64,000 nucleotides of DNA from Dinoroseobacter sp039192165 (GTDB taxonomy: Bacteria; Pseudomonadota; Alphaproteobacteria; Rhodobacterales; Rhodobacteraceae): positions 1 through 64,000 of the forward strand of contig JBCCXD010000010.1 of assembly GCA_039192165.1 (NCBI GenBank), in the 5' to 3' direction. The notes beneath the pieces were generated by a model, which was not told the origin of the DNA, searched no databases, and saw nothing but the letters and a program-made list of their open reading frames with translations. Positions 1 through 8,407 of the stretch are shown here, one piece after another. Each line of letters opens with the position of its first letter. The first letter of the stretch is position 1. The translations under genes were made by a program, and so were the position numbers.

Positions 1-140
1 AGATGGTGATGCCGGGGGACAACCTGAAGTTCGGCGTCGAGCTGATCGCCCCGATCGCCATGGAAGACGGCCTGCGCTTTGCGATCCGCGAAGGCGGCCG
101 TACCGTCGGCGCAGGCGTCGTCTCGAAAATCATCGAGTAA
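1..140 (+). CDS. tuf: elongation factor Tu, C-terminal fragment
   Basis: Only the last 45 codons are inside the window; the frame enters at base 3 and ends at the TAA at 138-140. The tail ends GAGVVSKIIE and carries the AMEDGLRFAIREGGRTVGAG stretch of EF-Tu domain 3, which helps bind aminoacyl-tRNA. A tuf copy directly before rpsJ is the normal end of the str operon in alphaproteobacteria. The rest of the gene lies to the left of the window. Confidence 0.95.
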   Translation, partial: MVMPGDNLKFGVELIAPIAMEDGLRFAIREGGRTVGAGVVSKIIE

Positions 141-153
141 CTCATATCGCGAC

Positions 154-171
154 GGGCCGGTACGCCGGCCC
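154..171 (+). other. hairpin after tuf
   Basis: GGGCCGG (154-160) and CCGGCCC (165-171) form a 7-bp GC stem closed by a TACG tetraloop, 13 bases after the tuf stop. There is no T-run, so it is not a classical intrinsic terminator. It may stabilise the tuf 3' end or belong to the S10 leader. The remaining tuf-rpsJ gap shows nothing else I can support. Confidence 0.35.
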
Positions 172-242
172 GCCTGGTTCGACGAGGGGTGGTGTAACCC
201 GCTGCTCCTCCTCTCAACTCAAGCCGTGAAGGGCAAAGAACA

Positions 243-557
243 ATGGCCATCCAAAGCCAGAACATTCGCATCCGCCTAAAGGCGTTCGACTATCGTGTGC
301 TGGACGCCAGCACGCAGGAAATCGTGAATACCGCCAAGCGAACGGGTGCGCAGGTACGCGGTCCCATCCCGCTGCCGAACAAGATTGAGAAATTCACCGT
401 TCTGCGCGGTCCTCACGTGGACAAAAAATCCCGTGACCAATTCGAGATCCGGACGCACAAGCGCCTGCTCGACATTGTGGACCCGACCCCGCAGACCGTA
501 GACGCGCTGATGAAGCTCGACCTCGCCGCCGGCGTGGACGTGCAGATTTCGGTGTAA
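243..557 (+). CDS. rpsJ: 30S ribosomal protein S10
   Basis: The 104-residue product matches S10 over its full length, with the typical IRIRLKAFDYRVLD start and the GPIPLPNKIEKFTVLRGPHV loop that reaches into the 30S head. S10 is also the transcription antitermination factor NusE. It is the first gene of the S10 operon, 13 bases before rplC, and no alternative start is needed. Confidence 0.98.
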   Translation: MAIQSQNIRIRLKAFDYRVLDASTQEIVNTAKRTGAQVRGPIPLPNKIEKFTVLRGPHVDKKSRDQFEIRTHKRLLDIVDPTPQTVDALMKLDLAAGVDVQISV

Positions 558-570
558 GGAGGGCAATCAG

Positions 571-1440
571 ATGCGCTCTGGAGTTATTGCAAAAAAGGTG
601 GGGATGACCCGCCTGTTCATGGAAGACGGCAAGCAGGTGCCCGTCACCGTATTGCAGCTTGATAAGCTGCAGGTCGTGGCGCAACGCACGGCAGACAAAG
701 ATGGCTACTCAGCTGTTCAGCTTGGTGCCGGTACGGCGAAAGCCAAGCGCGTCAGCGCTCCGATGCGCGGCCACTATGCTGCTGCCAAGGTCGAGCCCAA
801 GCGGAAGCTTGCCGAGTTTCGGGTTGCACCGGAAAACCTGATCGAGGTGGGCGAGGAAATCACCGCTGACCACTATTTCGAAGGTCAGTTCGTGGATGTC
901 TCCGGTACCTCGATCGGTAAGGGCTTTGCCGGGGCGATGAAGCGCCACAATTTTGGCGGCCTGCGTGCGTCTCACGGTGTGTCGATCTCGCACAGATCGC
1001 ACGGGTCGACAGGTCAGTGTCAGGATCCAGGCCGCGTCTTCAAAGGCAAGAAGATGGCAGGTCACATGGGCGCTGCGCGTGTCACCACGCAAAACCTGCA
1101 AGTCATCAAAACTGACGCCGATCGTGGTCTGATCATGATCAAAGGTGCGGTTCCCGGCTCTAAGGGTGGCTGGGTGACGATCAAGGATGCGGTTAAAAAG
1201 CCGACGCCTGAGAACGTGATCCTGCCTGCCGCACTCAAGTCGGCGGCCGAAGAAGCCAAGCGTCTGGCCGAAGAGGCTGCTGCTGCTGCGGAAGCCGAAG
1301 CAAAGGCCGCCGAGGAGGCCGCCGCAGCTGAAGCTGCAGCCGCCGAGGAAGCAGCGCTGAAGGAGGCTGAGGCTCAGATCGAGGCTGAGAGCCAAGAGGC
1401 TGAAGCCCCGGAAGCTGAGAAGAAGGAAGGTGACGAATGA
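571..1440 (+). CDS. rplC: 50S ribosomal protein L3 with Ala/Glu-rich tail
   Basis: L3 is an early 50S assembly protein that binds 23S rRNA near the peptidyl-transferase centre. The N-terminus (MRSGVIAKKVGMTRLF) and the GSTGQCQDPGRVFKGKKMAG loop are diagnostic. At 289 residues it is about 80 longer than E. coli L3. Residues ~220-289 form an almost pure Ala/Glu/Lys helix ending in EKKEGDE, which is unlikely to fit the ribosome core and should project outward. The last four bases overlap the rplD start (ATGA). Confidence 0.97.
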   Translation: MRSGVIAKKVGMTRLFMEDGKQVPVTVLQLDKLQVVAQRTADKDGYSAVQLGAGTAKAKRVSAPMRGHYAAAKVEPKRKLAEFRVAPENLIEVGEEITADHYFEGQFVDVSGTSIGKGFAGAMKRHNFGGLRASHGVSISHRSHGSTGQCQDPGRVFKGKKMAGHMGAARVTTQNLQVIKTDADRGLIMIKGAVPGSKGGWVTIKDAVKKPTPENVILPAALKSAAEEAKRLAEEAAAAAEAEAKAAEEAAAAEAAAAEEAALKEAEAQIEAESQEAEAPEAEKKEGDE

Positions 1441-2054
1441 AACTCGACGTCATCAAACTGGACGGTGGGAAAGCCGGCTCGGTCGAGCTGTCTGACGATC
1501 TGTTCGGGCTGGAGCCGCGCGCAGATATCCTGCACCGTGTGGTCCGCTGGCAGCGCAACAACGCGCAGGCTGGGACTCACAAAGTCAAAACCCGTTCGGA
1601 AACCAGCTATTCGACCAAGAAGATCTATCGCCAGAAGGGCACCGGGGGCGCACGCCACGGCGACCGAAACGCGCCGATCTTCCGTAAGGGTGGGATCTAC
1701 AAGGGACCGACCCCGCGCAGCCACGGTCACGACCTGCCGAAGAAATTCCGCAAGCTCGGCCTGAAGCACGCGCTGTCGGCGAAGGCCAAGGAAGGCGCGA
1801 TCGTCGTGATCGACGCAGCGGATGCGTCCGGCAAGACAGGTGAATTGGCCAAAGCAGTCAAGAACCTGGGCTGGAAGCGCGCGCTGGTGATCGACGGGGC
1901 GGAGGTGAATGAGAACTTCGCCAAAGCTGCGGCCAACATTACTGGCCTGGACGTAATGCCGACCATGGGCGCAAATGTCTATGACATCCTCAAGCGCGAC
2001 ACGCTCGTGCTCACCAAAGCGGGTGTCGAAGCACTGGAGGCTCGACTGAAATGA
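1437..2054 (+). CDS. rplD: 50S ribosomal protein L4
   Basis: This 205-residue L4/L1e protein carries the YSTKKIYRQKGTGGARHGDR segment that extends into the exit tunnel. In enterobacteria L4 represses its own operon through the S10 leader; no such leader structure is evident here. The start overlaps the rplC stop and the end overlaps the rplW start by 4 nt each, which points to translational coupling. Confidence 0.98.
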   Translation: MKLDVIKLDGGKAGSVELSDDLFGLEPRADILHRVVRWQRNNAQAGTHKVKTRSETSYSTKKIYRQKGTGGARHGDRNAPIFRKGGIYKGPTPRSHGHDLPKKFRKLGLKHALSAKAKEGAIVVIDAADASGKTGELAKAVKNLGWKRALVIDGAEVNENFAKAAANITGLDVMPTMGANVYDILKRDTLVLTKAGVEALEARLK

Positions 2055-2347
2055 GCGCGAAGGCAGAACAGTACGACGTGATCCGCAAGCCGGTCATCAC
2101 CGAAAAGGCGACTATGGCGTCCGAGAACGGCGCGGTTGTCTTCGAGGTCGCGATCGACAGCACAAAACCGCAGATCAAAGACGCGGTCGAGGCGCTGTTC
2201 GGTGTGAAAGTGAAAGCGGTCAACACCACGATCACCAAAGGCAAGGTCAAGCGCTTCCGCGGCCAGCTCGGCAAGCGGAAGGACGTCAAGAAGGCCTATG
2301 TCACGCTCGAAGAGGGCAACACGATCGACGTGTCCACCGGTCTTTGA
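2051..2347 (+). CDS. rplW: 50S ribosomal protein L23
   Basis: This 98-residue L23 (YDVIRKPVITEKATM start, FGVKVKAVNTTITKGKVKR core) sits at the tunnel exit and docks trigger factor and SRP. Its stop TGA overlaps the TTG start of the next, non-ribosomal gene. rplB, the expected neighbour, comes only 2.1 kb later. Confidence 0.98.
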   Translation: MSAKAEQYDVIRKPVITEKATMASENGAVVFEVAIDSTKPQIKDAVEALFGVKVKAVNTTITKGKVKRFRGQLGKRKDVKKAYVTLEEGNTIDVSTGL

Positions 2348-2988
2348 TCGGTCGCCTTAAGCATTGGTTTACGGCCCCGGCTGCGCAAGCGGTCGGGGCC
2401 GATGCCGTTCTTGGGGATGAGACAAGTCGGGCGAAGCTGCTAGAGGAAATGCAGGCGCTGAACCGCGATCCGTATTTCCAGATTGCGGACGAGGCGCTTG
2501 GTCTGATCTCGGTCTTTGACGATCTGAAGTATGACCGGGCGGACGCGGACATGATGACCCCGGCGATGCGCGGCCATGCCATCACAAAGCTCTCGCCGCT
2601 TGGGTTTCGCCAAACTGCCGGCACCGTATTGGAGAACCGAGAGGCCGATGTTCGGGTGTTCATCCCCAAGGTTCACGCGCTTGGGGCGTCGCCCTTTGAT
2701 GTGGCACGGTACACGCCAAAGCGTGCGCAGGACTTCTATCTTCTGACGCCGACCCAGACGGCGTGTCAGTACATTGATGCGTTCGAGACGGACCAGGCCG
2801 TTGAGCGGATCAAGGAGCTGATCGCCAAGCATCCAATCAATTTGCTGAAGCTGGAAGACTATCTTGAACGGAAGGAGAGCCACCGGGATTTTCTTAGCGC
2901 AATAGGGCATCTGAAATATGTGCAGAGAGAGGCGGTTTCTTCGGAACCGCTTTGCCGCAGGCGTGCGTTGGGGTCGGTCGGGTTCTAG
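2344..2988 (+). CDS. unknown protein coupled to rplW
   Basis: This 214-residue protein is one I do not recognise. The start is TTG at 2344, overlapping the rplW stop by 4 nt, so it is probably translated by coupling. It has no signal peptide or membrane segment. The body is mixed charged and helical (TSRAKLLEEMQALNRDPYFQ, TDQAVERIKELIAKHPINLL), and the last ~20 residues (EPLCRRRALGSVGF) look atypical and may be a shifted or decayed tail. Its place inside the S10 operon suggests co-expression with ribosomal proteins. No function is assigned. Confidence 0.7.
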   Translation: MIGRLKHWFTAPAAQAVGADAVLGDETSRAKLLEEMQALNRDPYFQIADEALGLISVFDDLKYDRADADMMTPAMRGHAITKLSPLGFRQTAGTVLENREADVRVFIPKVHALGASPFDVARYTPKRAQDFYLLTPTQTACQYIDAFETDQAVERIKELIAKHPINLLKLEDYLERKESHRDFLSAIGHLKYVQREAVSSEPLCRRRALGSVGF

Positions 2989-3110
2989 GTGTGGGTAAGC
3001 ACGACAAGTCTTCTCGTTCTATCCAAGTCTAGCGATATATACTAAAAACTAGCAAAAAACGCTATACAGAGGTATTTTTCTGTAGACTTCGTTGATTTAG
3101 GCTATTCGGG
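2989..3110 (+). promoter_or_regulatory. AT-rich leader of the AAA+ ATPase gene
   Basis: This 122-base gap is much richer in A/T than its surroundings, with runs such as GATATATACTAAAAACTAGC. It contains a TAGCG (3030-3034) / CGCTA (3060-3064) inverted pair and a repeated CTAGC. It probably supplies a separate promoter for the ATPase gene, but I cannot fix -35 and -10 boxes with confidence. Confidence 0.3.
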
Positions 3111-4286
3111 ATGGATCCATATACAAACCCATTTGCGCCCGGTGCCGGAAGCCGACCGCCAGAGTTGGCAGGGCGAGATGATATTCTCGAAGCGGCCAAG
3201 ATAGCTTGCGCGCGCGCCTTGTCTGGTCGAAGTACCCGATCACTGATGCTCCTCGGTTTGCGAGGGACTGGTAAAACAGTGCTCATTACCGAGATCAAAA
3301 AGATCTCTGAAGAAGCTGGATTGCTCGTGTCCAAGGTCGAAGCACCGGAGCAAGAAAGCCTGGCAAGACTGCTCTACCCAGAGATGCGCAAAGTGTTGCG
3401 GTCTCTGTCTACTGTGGAAGCGGCGAAGCAGTTCGCGTTCGAGGGCTTGCGTGGTCTTCGCTCTTTTGCTGCCGCGTTCGAAATCGTCGTCGGCTCGGCT
3501 GAAGTCAAAGTTCAACCTCAGCCAGGGGTCGCCGATAGCGGCGACCTGCAATACGACCTGCCTGATATGTTCACCCAGATCGGAAAGACAGCTCAAGCGG
3601 CAGGGAAAGGCTGGGCACTGCTTATCGATGAAGTCCAGTATCTAAGCGAGGATGATCTGTCGGCGCTGATCGTTGCCCTTCATACAATGTCGCAGGAACG
3701 GTTGCCGGTCGTGGTATTCGGCGCGGGATTGCCCCAAGTTGCAAAGCTTGCTGGAGAGGCGAAATCCTATGCAGAGAGGCTCTTTGGTTATCCTCCTGTC
3801 GGCGCATTGGATGAACCGTCAGCCGCCAGTGCAGTTCAAAAGCCCCTAAACGACGAAGGTGTGACAATCGCGCCGCTGGCGCTTAAAGAGATCGTGGCGC
3901 GCACACAAGGTTATCCATTCTTTATCCAGGAGTGGGCGTCCATAACGTGGGACGGCGCAGAGGGCCCAGAGATCACTCTGGAGGACGTTCAGACCGCGTA
4001 CGACGAAACCATTCGGTCGCTTGATGGCGGGTTCTTCAAAGTGCGCATGGACAGGCTTACCAAGGCGGAAATCCAGTTCGTAATTGCGATGGCGAAGCTT
4101 GGAGATGGTCCATACGCCATGGCTGACATCGCGGCATTGATGGACCGTAAGATCAGTTCACTTGGTCCGGCGCGCGCAAAAATCATCTCGAAGGGGATGA
4201 TCTACAGCTCCGAGCATGGCTATCTTGATTTCACAGTGCCGCTTTTTGCTGATTTTTTGCGGCGCTACACAGGCGAGGCTCCTTGA
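3111..4286 (+). CDS. orphan AAA+ ATPase inserted in the S10 operon
   Basis: The 391-residue protein opens with NPFAPGAGSRPPELAGRDD, followed by a Walker A (GLRGTGKT, ~residues 48-55) and a Walker B (ALLIDEVQYL, ~172-181). The C-terminal ~90 residues look like a winged-helix unit (LTKAEIQFVIAMAKL, then DFTVPLFADFLRRY). This layout matches the ORC/Cdc6-like ATP-binding proteins found as lone genes in many bacteria; their substrate is unknown to me. Codon use is less GC-biased than in the ribosomal genes. It has its own AT-rich leader and is followed by a terminator-like hairpin, which suggests acquisition by transfer. Confidence 0.8.
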   Translation: MDPYTNPFAPGAGSRPPELAGRDDILEAAKIACARALSGRSTRSLMLLGLRGTGKTVLITEIKKISEEAGLLVSKVEAPEQESLARLLYPEMRKVLRSLSTVEAAKQFAFEGLRGLRSFAAAFEIVVGSAEVKVQPQPGVADSGDLQYDLPDMFTQIGKTAQAAGKGWALLIDEVQYLSEDDLSALIVALHTMSQERLPVVVFGAGLPQVAKLAGEAKSYAERLFGYPPVGALDEPSAASAVQKPLNDEGVTIAPLALKEIVARTQGYPFFIQEWASITWDGAEGPEITLEDVQTAYDETIRSLDGGFFKVRMDRLTKAEIQFVIAMAKLGDGPYAMADIAALMDRKISSLGPARAKIISKGMIYSSEHGYLDFTVPLFADFLRRYTGEAP

Positions 4287-4323
4287 CCATAGGGCTCTAA
4301 CCTCCTAAACGATCTCATCCGCA

Positions 4324-4354
4324 AGGCCCCGGATTCGTCCGGGGCTTCGCTTTT
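4324..4354 (+). terminator. terminator-like hairpin before rplB
   Basis: AGGCCCCGGA pairs with TCCGGGGCTT around a TTCG tetraloop (one G-U pair), and is followed by CGCTTTT. It ends the ATPase transcript and implies that rplB onward needs a promoter in 4355-4446, which I could not identify clearly. Confidence 0.6.
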
Positions 4355-4446
4355 GCTCGAAAGAGCGCGCTATTCGGGGACCTTCGGGGCCCTTTAAACC
4401 GAAAAGCCGGGGCACACCCGGCACGCAACAACGGAAGACAGAAAGC

Positions 4447-5289
4447 ATGGCACTCAAGTCGTACAAACCGACGACGCCGGGCCAGCGTGGGCTGGTTCTG
4501 ATCGACCGTTCCGAGTTGTGGAAAGGCCGTCCGGTCAAAGCCCTTACCGAGGGTTTGACCAAGAACGGTGGCCGGAACAACACCGGACGGATCACGATGC
4601 GCCGCAAGGGCGGCGGGGCAAAGCGCCTCTACCGCGTCGTGGATTTCAAGCGTCGCAAATATGACGTCGAAGGCGTCGTCACGCGGATCGAATATGACCC
4701 GAACCGCACCGCCTTTATCGCTCTGATCACCTACACCGATGGGGAACAGGCCTATATCCTTGCGCCGCAGCGTCTGGCCGTGGGTGACAAAGTGATTGCC
4801 GCGGAAAAAGCGGATATCAAGCCGGGCAACGCGATGCCGTTCTCGGGCATGCCGATCGGCACGATCATCCACAACATCGAGCTTAAACCCGGCAAAGGCG
4901 GCCAGATCGCCCGTGCTGCTGGCACCTATGCGCAGTTTGTGGGGCGTGACGGTGGCTACGCGCAGATCCGCCTGAGCTCGGGCGAGCTGCGTCTGGTGCG
5001 TCAAGAGTGCATGGCAACAGTTGGTGCCGTGTCGAACCCCGACAACTCCAACCAGAACTTCGGTAAAGCAGGCCGCAACCGTCACAAGGGCATTCGCCCG
5101 TCGGTCCGTGGTGTGGTTATGAACCCGGTCGACCACCCGCATGGTGGTGGTGAAGGTCGGACCTCGGGCGGCCGTCACCCGGTCACCCCGTGGGGCAAAC
5201 CAACCAAAGGGGCACGCACCCGCAACAAGAACAAGGCGTCCAGCAAGCTGATCATTCGCTCGCGTCACGCCAAGAAAAAGGGCCGCTAA
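4447..5289 (+). CDS. rplB: 50S ribosomal protein L2
   Basis: This 280-residue L2 is needed for subunit joining and peptidyl transfer. The conserved GVVMNPVDHPHGGGEGRTSG segment near residues 219-238 includes the functionally critical histidine region. It resumes the S10 operon after a 2.1-kb interruption and lies 3 bases before rpsS. Confidence 0.98.
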   Translation: MALKSYKPTTPGQRGLVLIDRSELWKGRPVKALTEGLTKNGGRNNTGRITMRRKGGGAKRLYRVVDFKRRKYDVEGVVTRIEYDPNRTAFIALITYTDGEQAYILAPQRLAVGDKVIAAEKADIKPGNAMPFSGMPIGTIIHNIELKPGKGGQIARAAGTYAQFVGRDGGYAQIRLSSGELRLVRQECMATVGAVSNPDNSNQNFGKAGRNRHKGIRPSVRGVVMNPVDHPHGGGEGRTSGGRHPVTPWGKPTKGARTRNKNKASSKLIIRSRHAKKKGR

Positions 5290-5292
5290 CAC

Positions 5293-5571
5293 ATGTCGCG
5301 TTCTGTATGGAAAGGTCCTTTTGTCGACGCATACGTCCTCAAGAAGGCCGAAAAGTCCCGCGAGTCGGGCCGCAACGAGGTCATCAAGATCTGGTCGCGC
5401 CGTTCCACCATCCTGCCGCAGTTCGTCGGTCTGACCTTTGGTGTTTACAACGGTCAGAAGCATATCCCGGTGAACGTCACCGAAGAGATGATCGGCCAGA
5501 AGTTCGGCGAGTACTCTCCCACCCGGACCTATTACGGTCACGCGGCGGATAAGAAAGCGAAGAGGAAGTAA
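5293..5571 (+). CDS. rpsS: 30S ribosomal protein S19
   Basis: This 92-residue S19 (MSRSVWKGPFVDAYVLKKAE) forms part of the 30S head with S13. The HIPVNVTEEMIGQKFGEYSPTR block is fully conserved. It has three-base spacers on both sides (rplB and rplV). Confidence 0.98.
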   Translation: MSRSVWKGPFVDAYVLKKAEKSRESGRNEVIKIWSRRSTILPQFVGLTFGVYNGQKHIPVNVTEEMIGQKFGEYSPTRTYYGHAADKKAKRK

Positions 5572-5574
5572 GTC

Positions 5575-5955
5575 ATGGGTAAGGAAAAAAATCCCCGCCG
5601 CGTGGCTGAGAACGAGGCGATGGCGAAGACACGCATGCTGCGCACCTCGCCACAAAAGCTCAACCTCGTCGCCCAGATGATCCGTGGCAAAAAGGTGGAC
5701 AAGGCGCTGGCTGAACTGACCTTCTCGCACAAGCGGATCGCCGATGATGTCAAGAAATGCCTTCAGTCGGCCATCGCGAACGCGGAAAACAACCATGGGC
5801 TGGACGTCGACGAGCTGGTCGTCGCGGAAGCCTATGTCGGCAAGAACCTGACGATGAAACGTGGTCGCCCTCGGGCACGTGGCCGGTTCGGCAAGATCAT
5901 CAAGCCGTTTTCGGAATTGACTATCAAGGTCCGTCAAGTTGAGGAGCAGGCATAA
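5575..5955 (+). CDS. rplV: 50S ribosomal protein L22
   Basis: This 126-residue L22 has its long beta hairpin (LTMKRGRPRARGRFGKIIKP) lining the nascent-peptide tunnel, a site of macrolide resistance in other bacteria. Its last base is the first base of the rpsC start. Confidence 0.98.
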   Translation: MGKEKNPRRVAENEAMAKTRMLRTSPQKLNLVAQMIRGKKVDKALAELTFSHKRIADDVKKCLQSAIANAENNHGLDVDELVVAEAYVGKNLTMKRGRPRARGRFGKIIKPFSELTIKVRQVEEQA

Positions 5956-6674
5956 TGGGTAACAAAGTTAATCCCGTCGGCATGCGGCTTCAGGTCAACC
6001 GGACCTGGGACAGCCGCTGGTACGCTGACACAAAGGACTACGGTGACTTGCTTCTGGAAGACATCCGGATGCGCGATTTCATCAAGGAAGAGTGCAAGCA
6101 GGCTGGCATCAGCCGTGTGATCATCGAACGGCCGCACAAAAAGTGCCGCGTCACTGTCCACACCGCGCGCCCGGGTGTCATCATCGGCAAAAAAGGCGCC
6201 GACATCGAAACCCTGCGCAAAAAGCTGGCGGCCATGACCGACAGCGAGCTTCATTTGAACATCGTCGAAGTGCGCAAGCCCGAGCTCGATGCAGCGCTGG
6301 TCGGTGAGAGCATCGCCCAGCAGCTTGAACGCCGTGTGTCCTTCCGCCGCGCCATGAAGCGTGCTGTGCAGAACGCCATGCGCATGGGGGCGCAAGGGAT
6401 CCGCGTGAACCTCGCTGGCCGTCTCGGCGGCGCTGAGATTGCCCGGACCGAGTGGTATCGCGAGGGTCGTGTGCCCCTACACACCCTTCGCGCCGACATT
6501 GATTATTCTCACGTTGAAGCGGCGACGCCCTACGGCATCATCGGTATCAAAGTGTGGATCTTCAAAGGCGAGATCATGGAGCACGACCCGCAAGCGCGCG
6601 ATCGCAAGCATGCAGAGCTTCAAGAAGGTGGTGGACCGCGACCGCAAGGCGGTCGTCCGCGCCGGGACCGCTGA
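5955..6674 (+). CDS. rpsC: 30S ribosomal protein S3
   Basis: This 239-residue S3 has an N-terminal KH domain (GVIIGKKGADIETLRKKL) and a C-terminal domain containing VNLAGRLGGAEIARTEWYREGRVP. It forms part of the mRNA entry channel and helicase site. The end is a basic/Gly-rich tail typical of the family. Confidence 0.98.
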   Translation: MGNKVNPVGMRLQVNRTWDSRWYADTKDYGDLLLEDIRMRDFIKEECKQAGISRVIIERPHKKCRVTVHTARPGVIIGKKGADIETLRKKLAAMTDSELHLNIVEVRKPELDAALVGESIAQQLERRVSFRRAMKRAVQNAMRMGAQGIRVNLAGRLGGAEIARTEWYREGRVPLHTLRADIDYSHVEAATPYGIIGIKVWIFKGEIMEHDPQARDRKHAELQEGGGPRPQGGRPRRDR

Positions 6675-6687
6675 GGAGTAGAGAAAG

Positions 6688-7101
6688 ATGCTGCAACCAA
6701 AGCGCACAAAATTCCGCAAGATGCACAAGGGCCGCATTCGCGGTCAGGCCAAAGGTGGCTCCGATCTGAACTTCGGGACCTATGGTCTGAAAGCGATTGA
6801 GCCCGAGCGCATTACAGCCCGCCAGATCGAAGCTGCCCGCCGGGCCATGACGCGTCACATGAAGCGTCAGGGCCGCGTCTGGATCCGGATCTTCCCGGAC
6901 CTGCCGGTGACGGCAAAACCGATCGAAGTGCGGATGGGTAAAGGTAAGGGCTCCGTCGACCGCTGGACCGCCAAGGTCAAACCGGGGCGGATCATGTTCG
7001 AGATCGACGGCGTATCGGAAACCGTGGCCCGGGAGGCCCTGCGCCTCGCGGCAATGAAACTACCGGTCAAAACCCGGACAGTGGTTCGCGAAGACTGGTA
7101 A
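6688..7101 (+). CDS. rplP: 50S ribosomal protein L16
   Basis: This 137-residue L16 (MLQPKRTKFRKMHKGRIRG) binds near the A-site and organises tRNA. Arg82 in EVRMGKGKG corresponds by alignment to E. coli L16 Arg81, the residue hydroxylated there by an oxygenase. It normally abuts rpmC; here a terminator and 2.6 kb of other genes separate them. Confidence 0.98.
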   Translation: MLQPKRTKFRKMHKGRIRGQAKGGSDLNFGTYGLKAIEPERITARQIEAARRAMTRHMKRQGRVWIRIFPDLPVTAKPIEVRMGKGKGSVDRWTAKVKPGRIMFEIDGVSETVAREALRLAAMKLPVKTRTVVREDW

Positions 7102-7124
7102 GGTTTACCTAAACTGCAAAGTGA

Positions 7125-7157
7125 TAAACCCCGTCATAACCTGGCGGGGTTTACTTT
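7125..7157 (+). terminator. intrinsic terminator after rplP
   Basis: TAAACCCCG (7125-7133) and CGGGGTTTA (7145-7153) form a perfect 9-bp stem with an 11-base loop, followed by CTTTT. It closes the rplB-rplP unit, so rpmC-rpsQ must be transcribed separately. Confidence 0.8.
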
Positions 7158-7273
7158 TGGGATATTTTTGATGTCGCCGCGCGCTTTTTCCGAATAACGG
7201 GCGATAGTGTATAAGAAAGCCCAGTTCGTTTGCTTGCTACCGCGGTTTTGTTTTTCGTACTAGGGACGGCTCG

Positions 7274-8329
7274 ATGATTCCAATAGCGCGGTTAAACCCG
7301 CTTTTTGCGCCAATAAACAGACGTTTACTTGGTCCGCCCAAGCCTGAGGTAGAGGTGCTTCAGGAAGAAGAAACCGAGACCGTTGTTCCTCCTGCCTTTT
7401 TGCCCGGAATGCTGGAGCGTGCGATCGGTACTGACGAGCACTCTGTATTGTCGGACCATCTTGAAACAGCAACCCAGACGAAGGTGGTGCACGCCCCGGT
7501 GCTTCGCTACACCTACCGGAATGCGTTGGTCAGCCGCTCCGGCTTTGCCACGTTCCGGCATATCGAAAGATACGGCAACGAATTTCGCACGGTCGGGTTG
7601 TCGAACCGCCCGATCGAAGTTCCTGAATTACGCTACTGCCATACCTATGTCGCCTGGCGCTATTTTGGGCACTGGCTAACTGACTCCATTCCGGCCGCGT
7701 TTCTTGAGCCCGATCGGGGCGAACTCTGGATGCCACCAAATCCCTCTTGGGAACATTCCCCACCTTATCTAGAGGCATTGGACCTGACCCCACGTGAGAC
7801 AGAGGTCGTTTTGGCAGACACCCTCACCGTCTATCAAGATTATGGTCAGGGCAGCCAGAAGCGCGCGCGTTTTGCAACCATCCTGAAAGATCTTCACGCG
7901 CGGTTTGGCAATGGGGGTGACGCTGAGGAAACACTGTTTATCAAACGCGGTGCGACTGGAGTCGCCAGAACGTTCTCCAATGAGGAACAATTGCTAGAGC
8001 AACTATCGGCCCGCAACTGGCGTATCCTGGACGTTGCGACGGCTTCGGTTGAAGAGATTCAAAAGGCGGTGTGCCAAGCACGTGTCGTCGTAAGTATAGA
8101 TGGCAGTCACCTTGACCATGCACACTTGTCCTTGCGGCCTGGTAGCGTAATGGTTGTTTTGGTTCCACAGGATCGTTTCACATTGCGCCAATTGGGTCTC
8201 TCGCGTGCTCACGACGTGTCACCAGGCTTTGTCGTGGTCGAAGGCAACCAGTCTGATGGGTATACCGTTGATTTGGGCGAGATACTAAAAACAGTTGAGC
8301 TTGCGGAAGCGCAGGTGGACCGGTTGTGA
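7274..8329 (+). CDS. glycosyltransferase family 61 protein
   Basis: This 351-residue protein has the DUF563/GT61 signature: a GHWLTDSIPAAFL block near residue 134 and a C-terminal VVSIDGSHLDHAHLSLRPGS block where the conserved acidic/His residues lie. GT61 enzymes transfer xylose or related sugars; in bacteria they are tied to capsule or exopolysaccharide. No signal peptide is seen, so it is probably cytosolic. It stands alone on the plus strand between the rplP terminator and two convergent genes. Acceptor and sugar donor are unknown. Confidence 0.75.
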   Translation: MIPIARLNPLFAPINRRLLGPPKPEVEVLQEEETETVVPPAFLPGMLERAIGTDEHSVLSDHLETATQTKVVHAPVLRYTYRNALVSRSGFATFRHIERYGNEFRTVGLSNRPIEVPELRYCHTYVAWRYFGHWLTDSIPAAFLEPDRGELWMPPNPSWEHSPPYLEALDLTPRETEVVLADTLTVYQDYGQGSQKRARFATILKDLHARFGNGGDAEETLFIKRGATGVARTFSNEEQLLEQLSARNWRILDVATASVEEIQKAVCQARVVVSIDGSHLDHAHLSLRPGSVMVVLVPQDRFTLRQLGLSRAHDVSPGFVVVEGNQSDGYTVDLGEILKTVELAEAQVDRL

Positions 8330-8407
8330 AGGGTCTATTGGCGCTTGGAGGATTTGAAAGAGACGGGTTGAGGTCTTCCGCCATTGCGCTTGAGGTCGAT
8401 AAGGCAC

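Noticed and set aside
4315..5937. 540-codon open frame antisense to rplB, rpsS and rplV
   Set aside because: It mirrors strongly biased ribosomal codons on the other strand; three conserved ribosomal genes explain the DNA.
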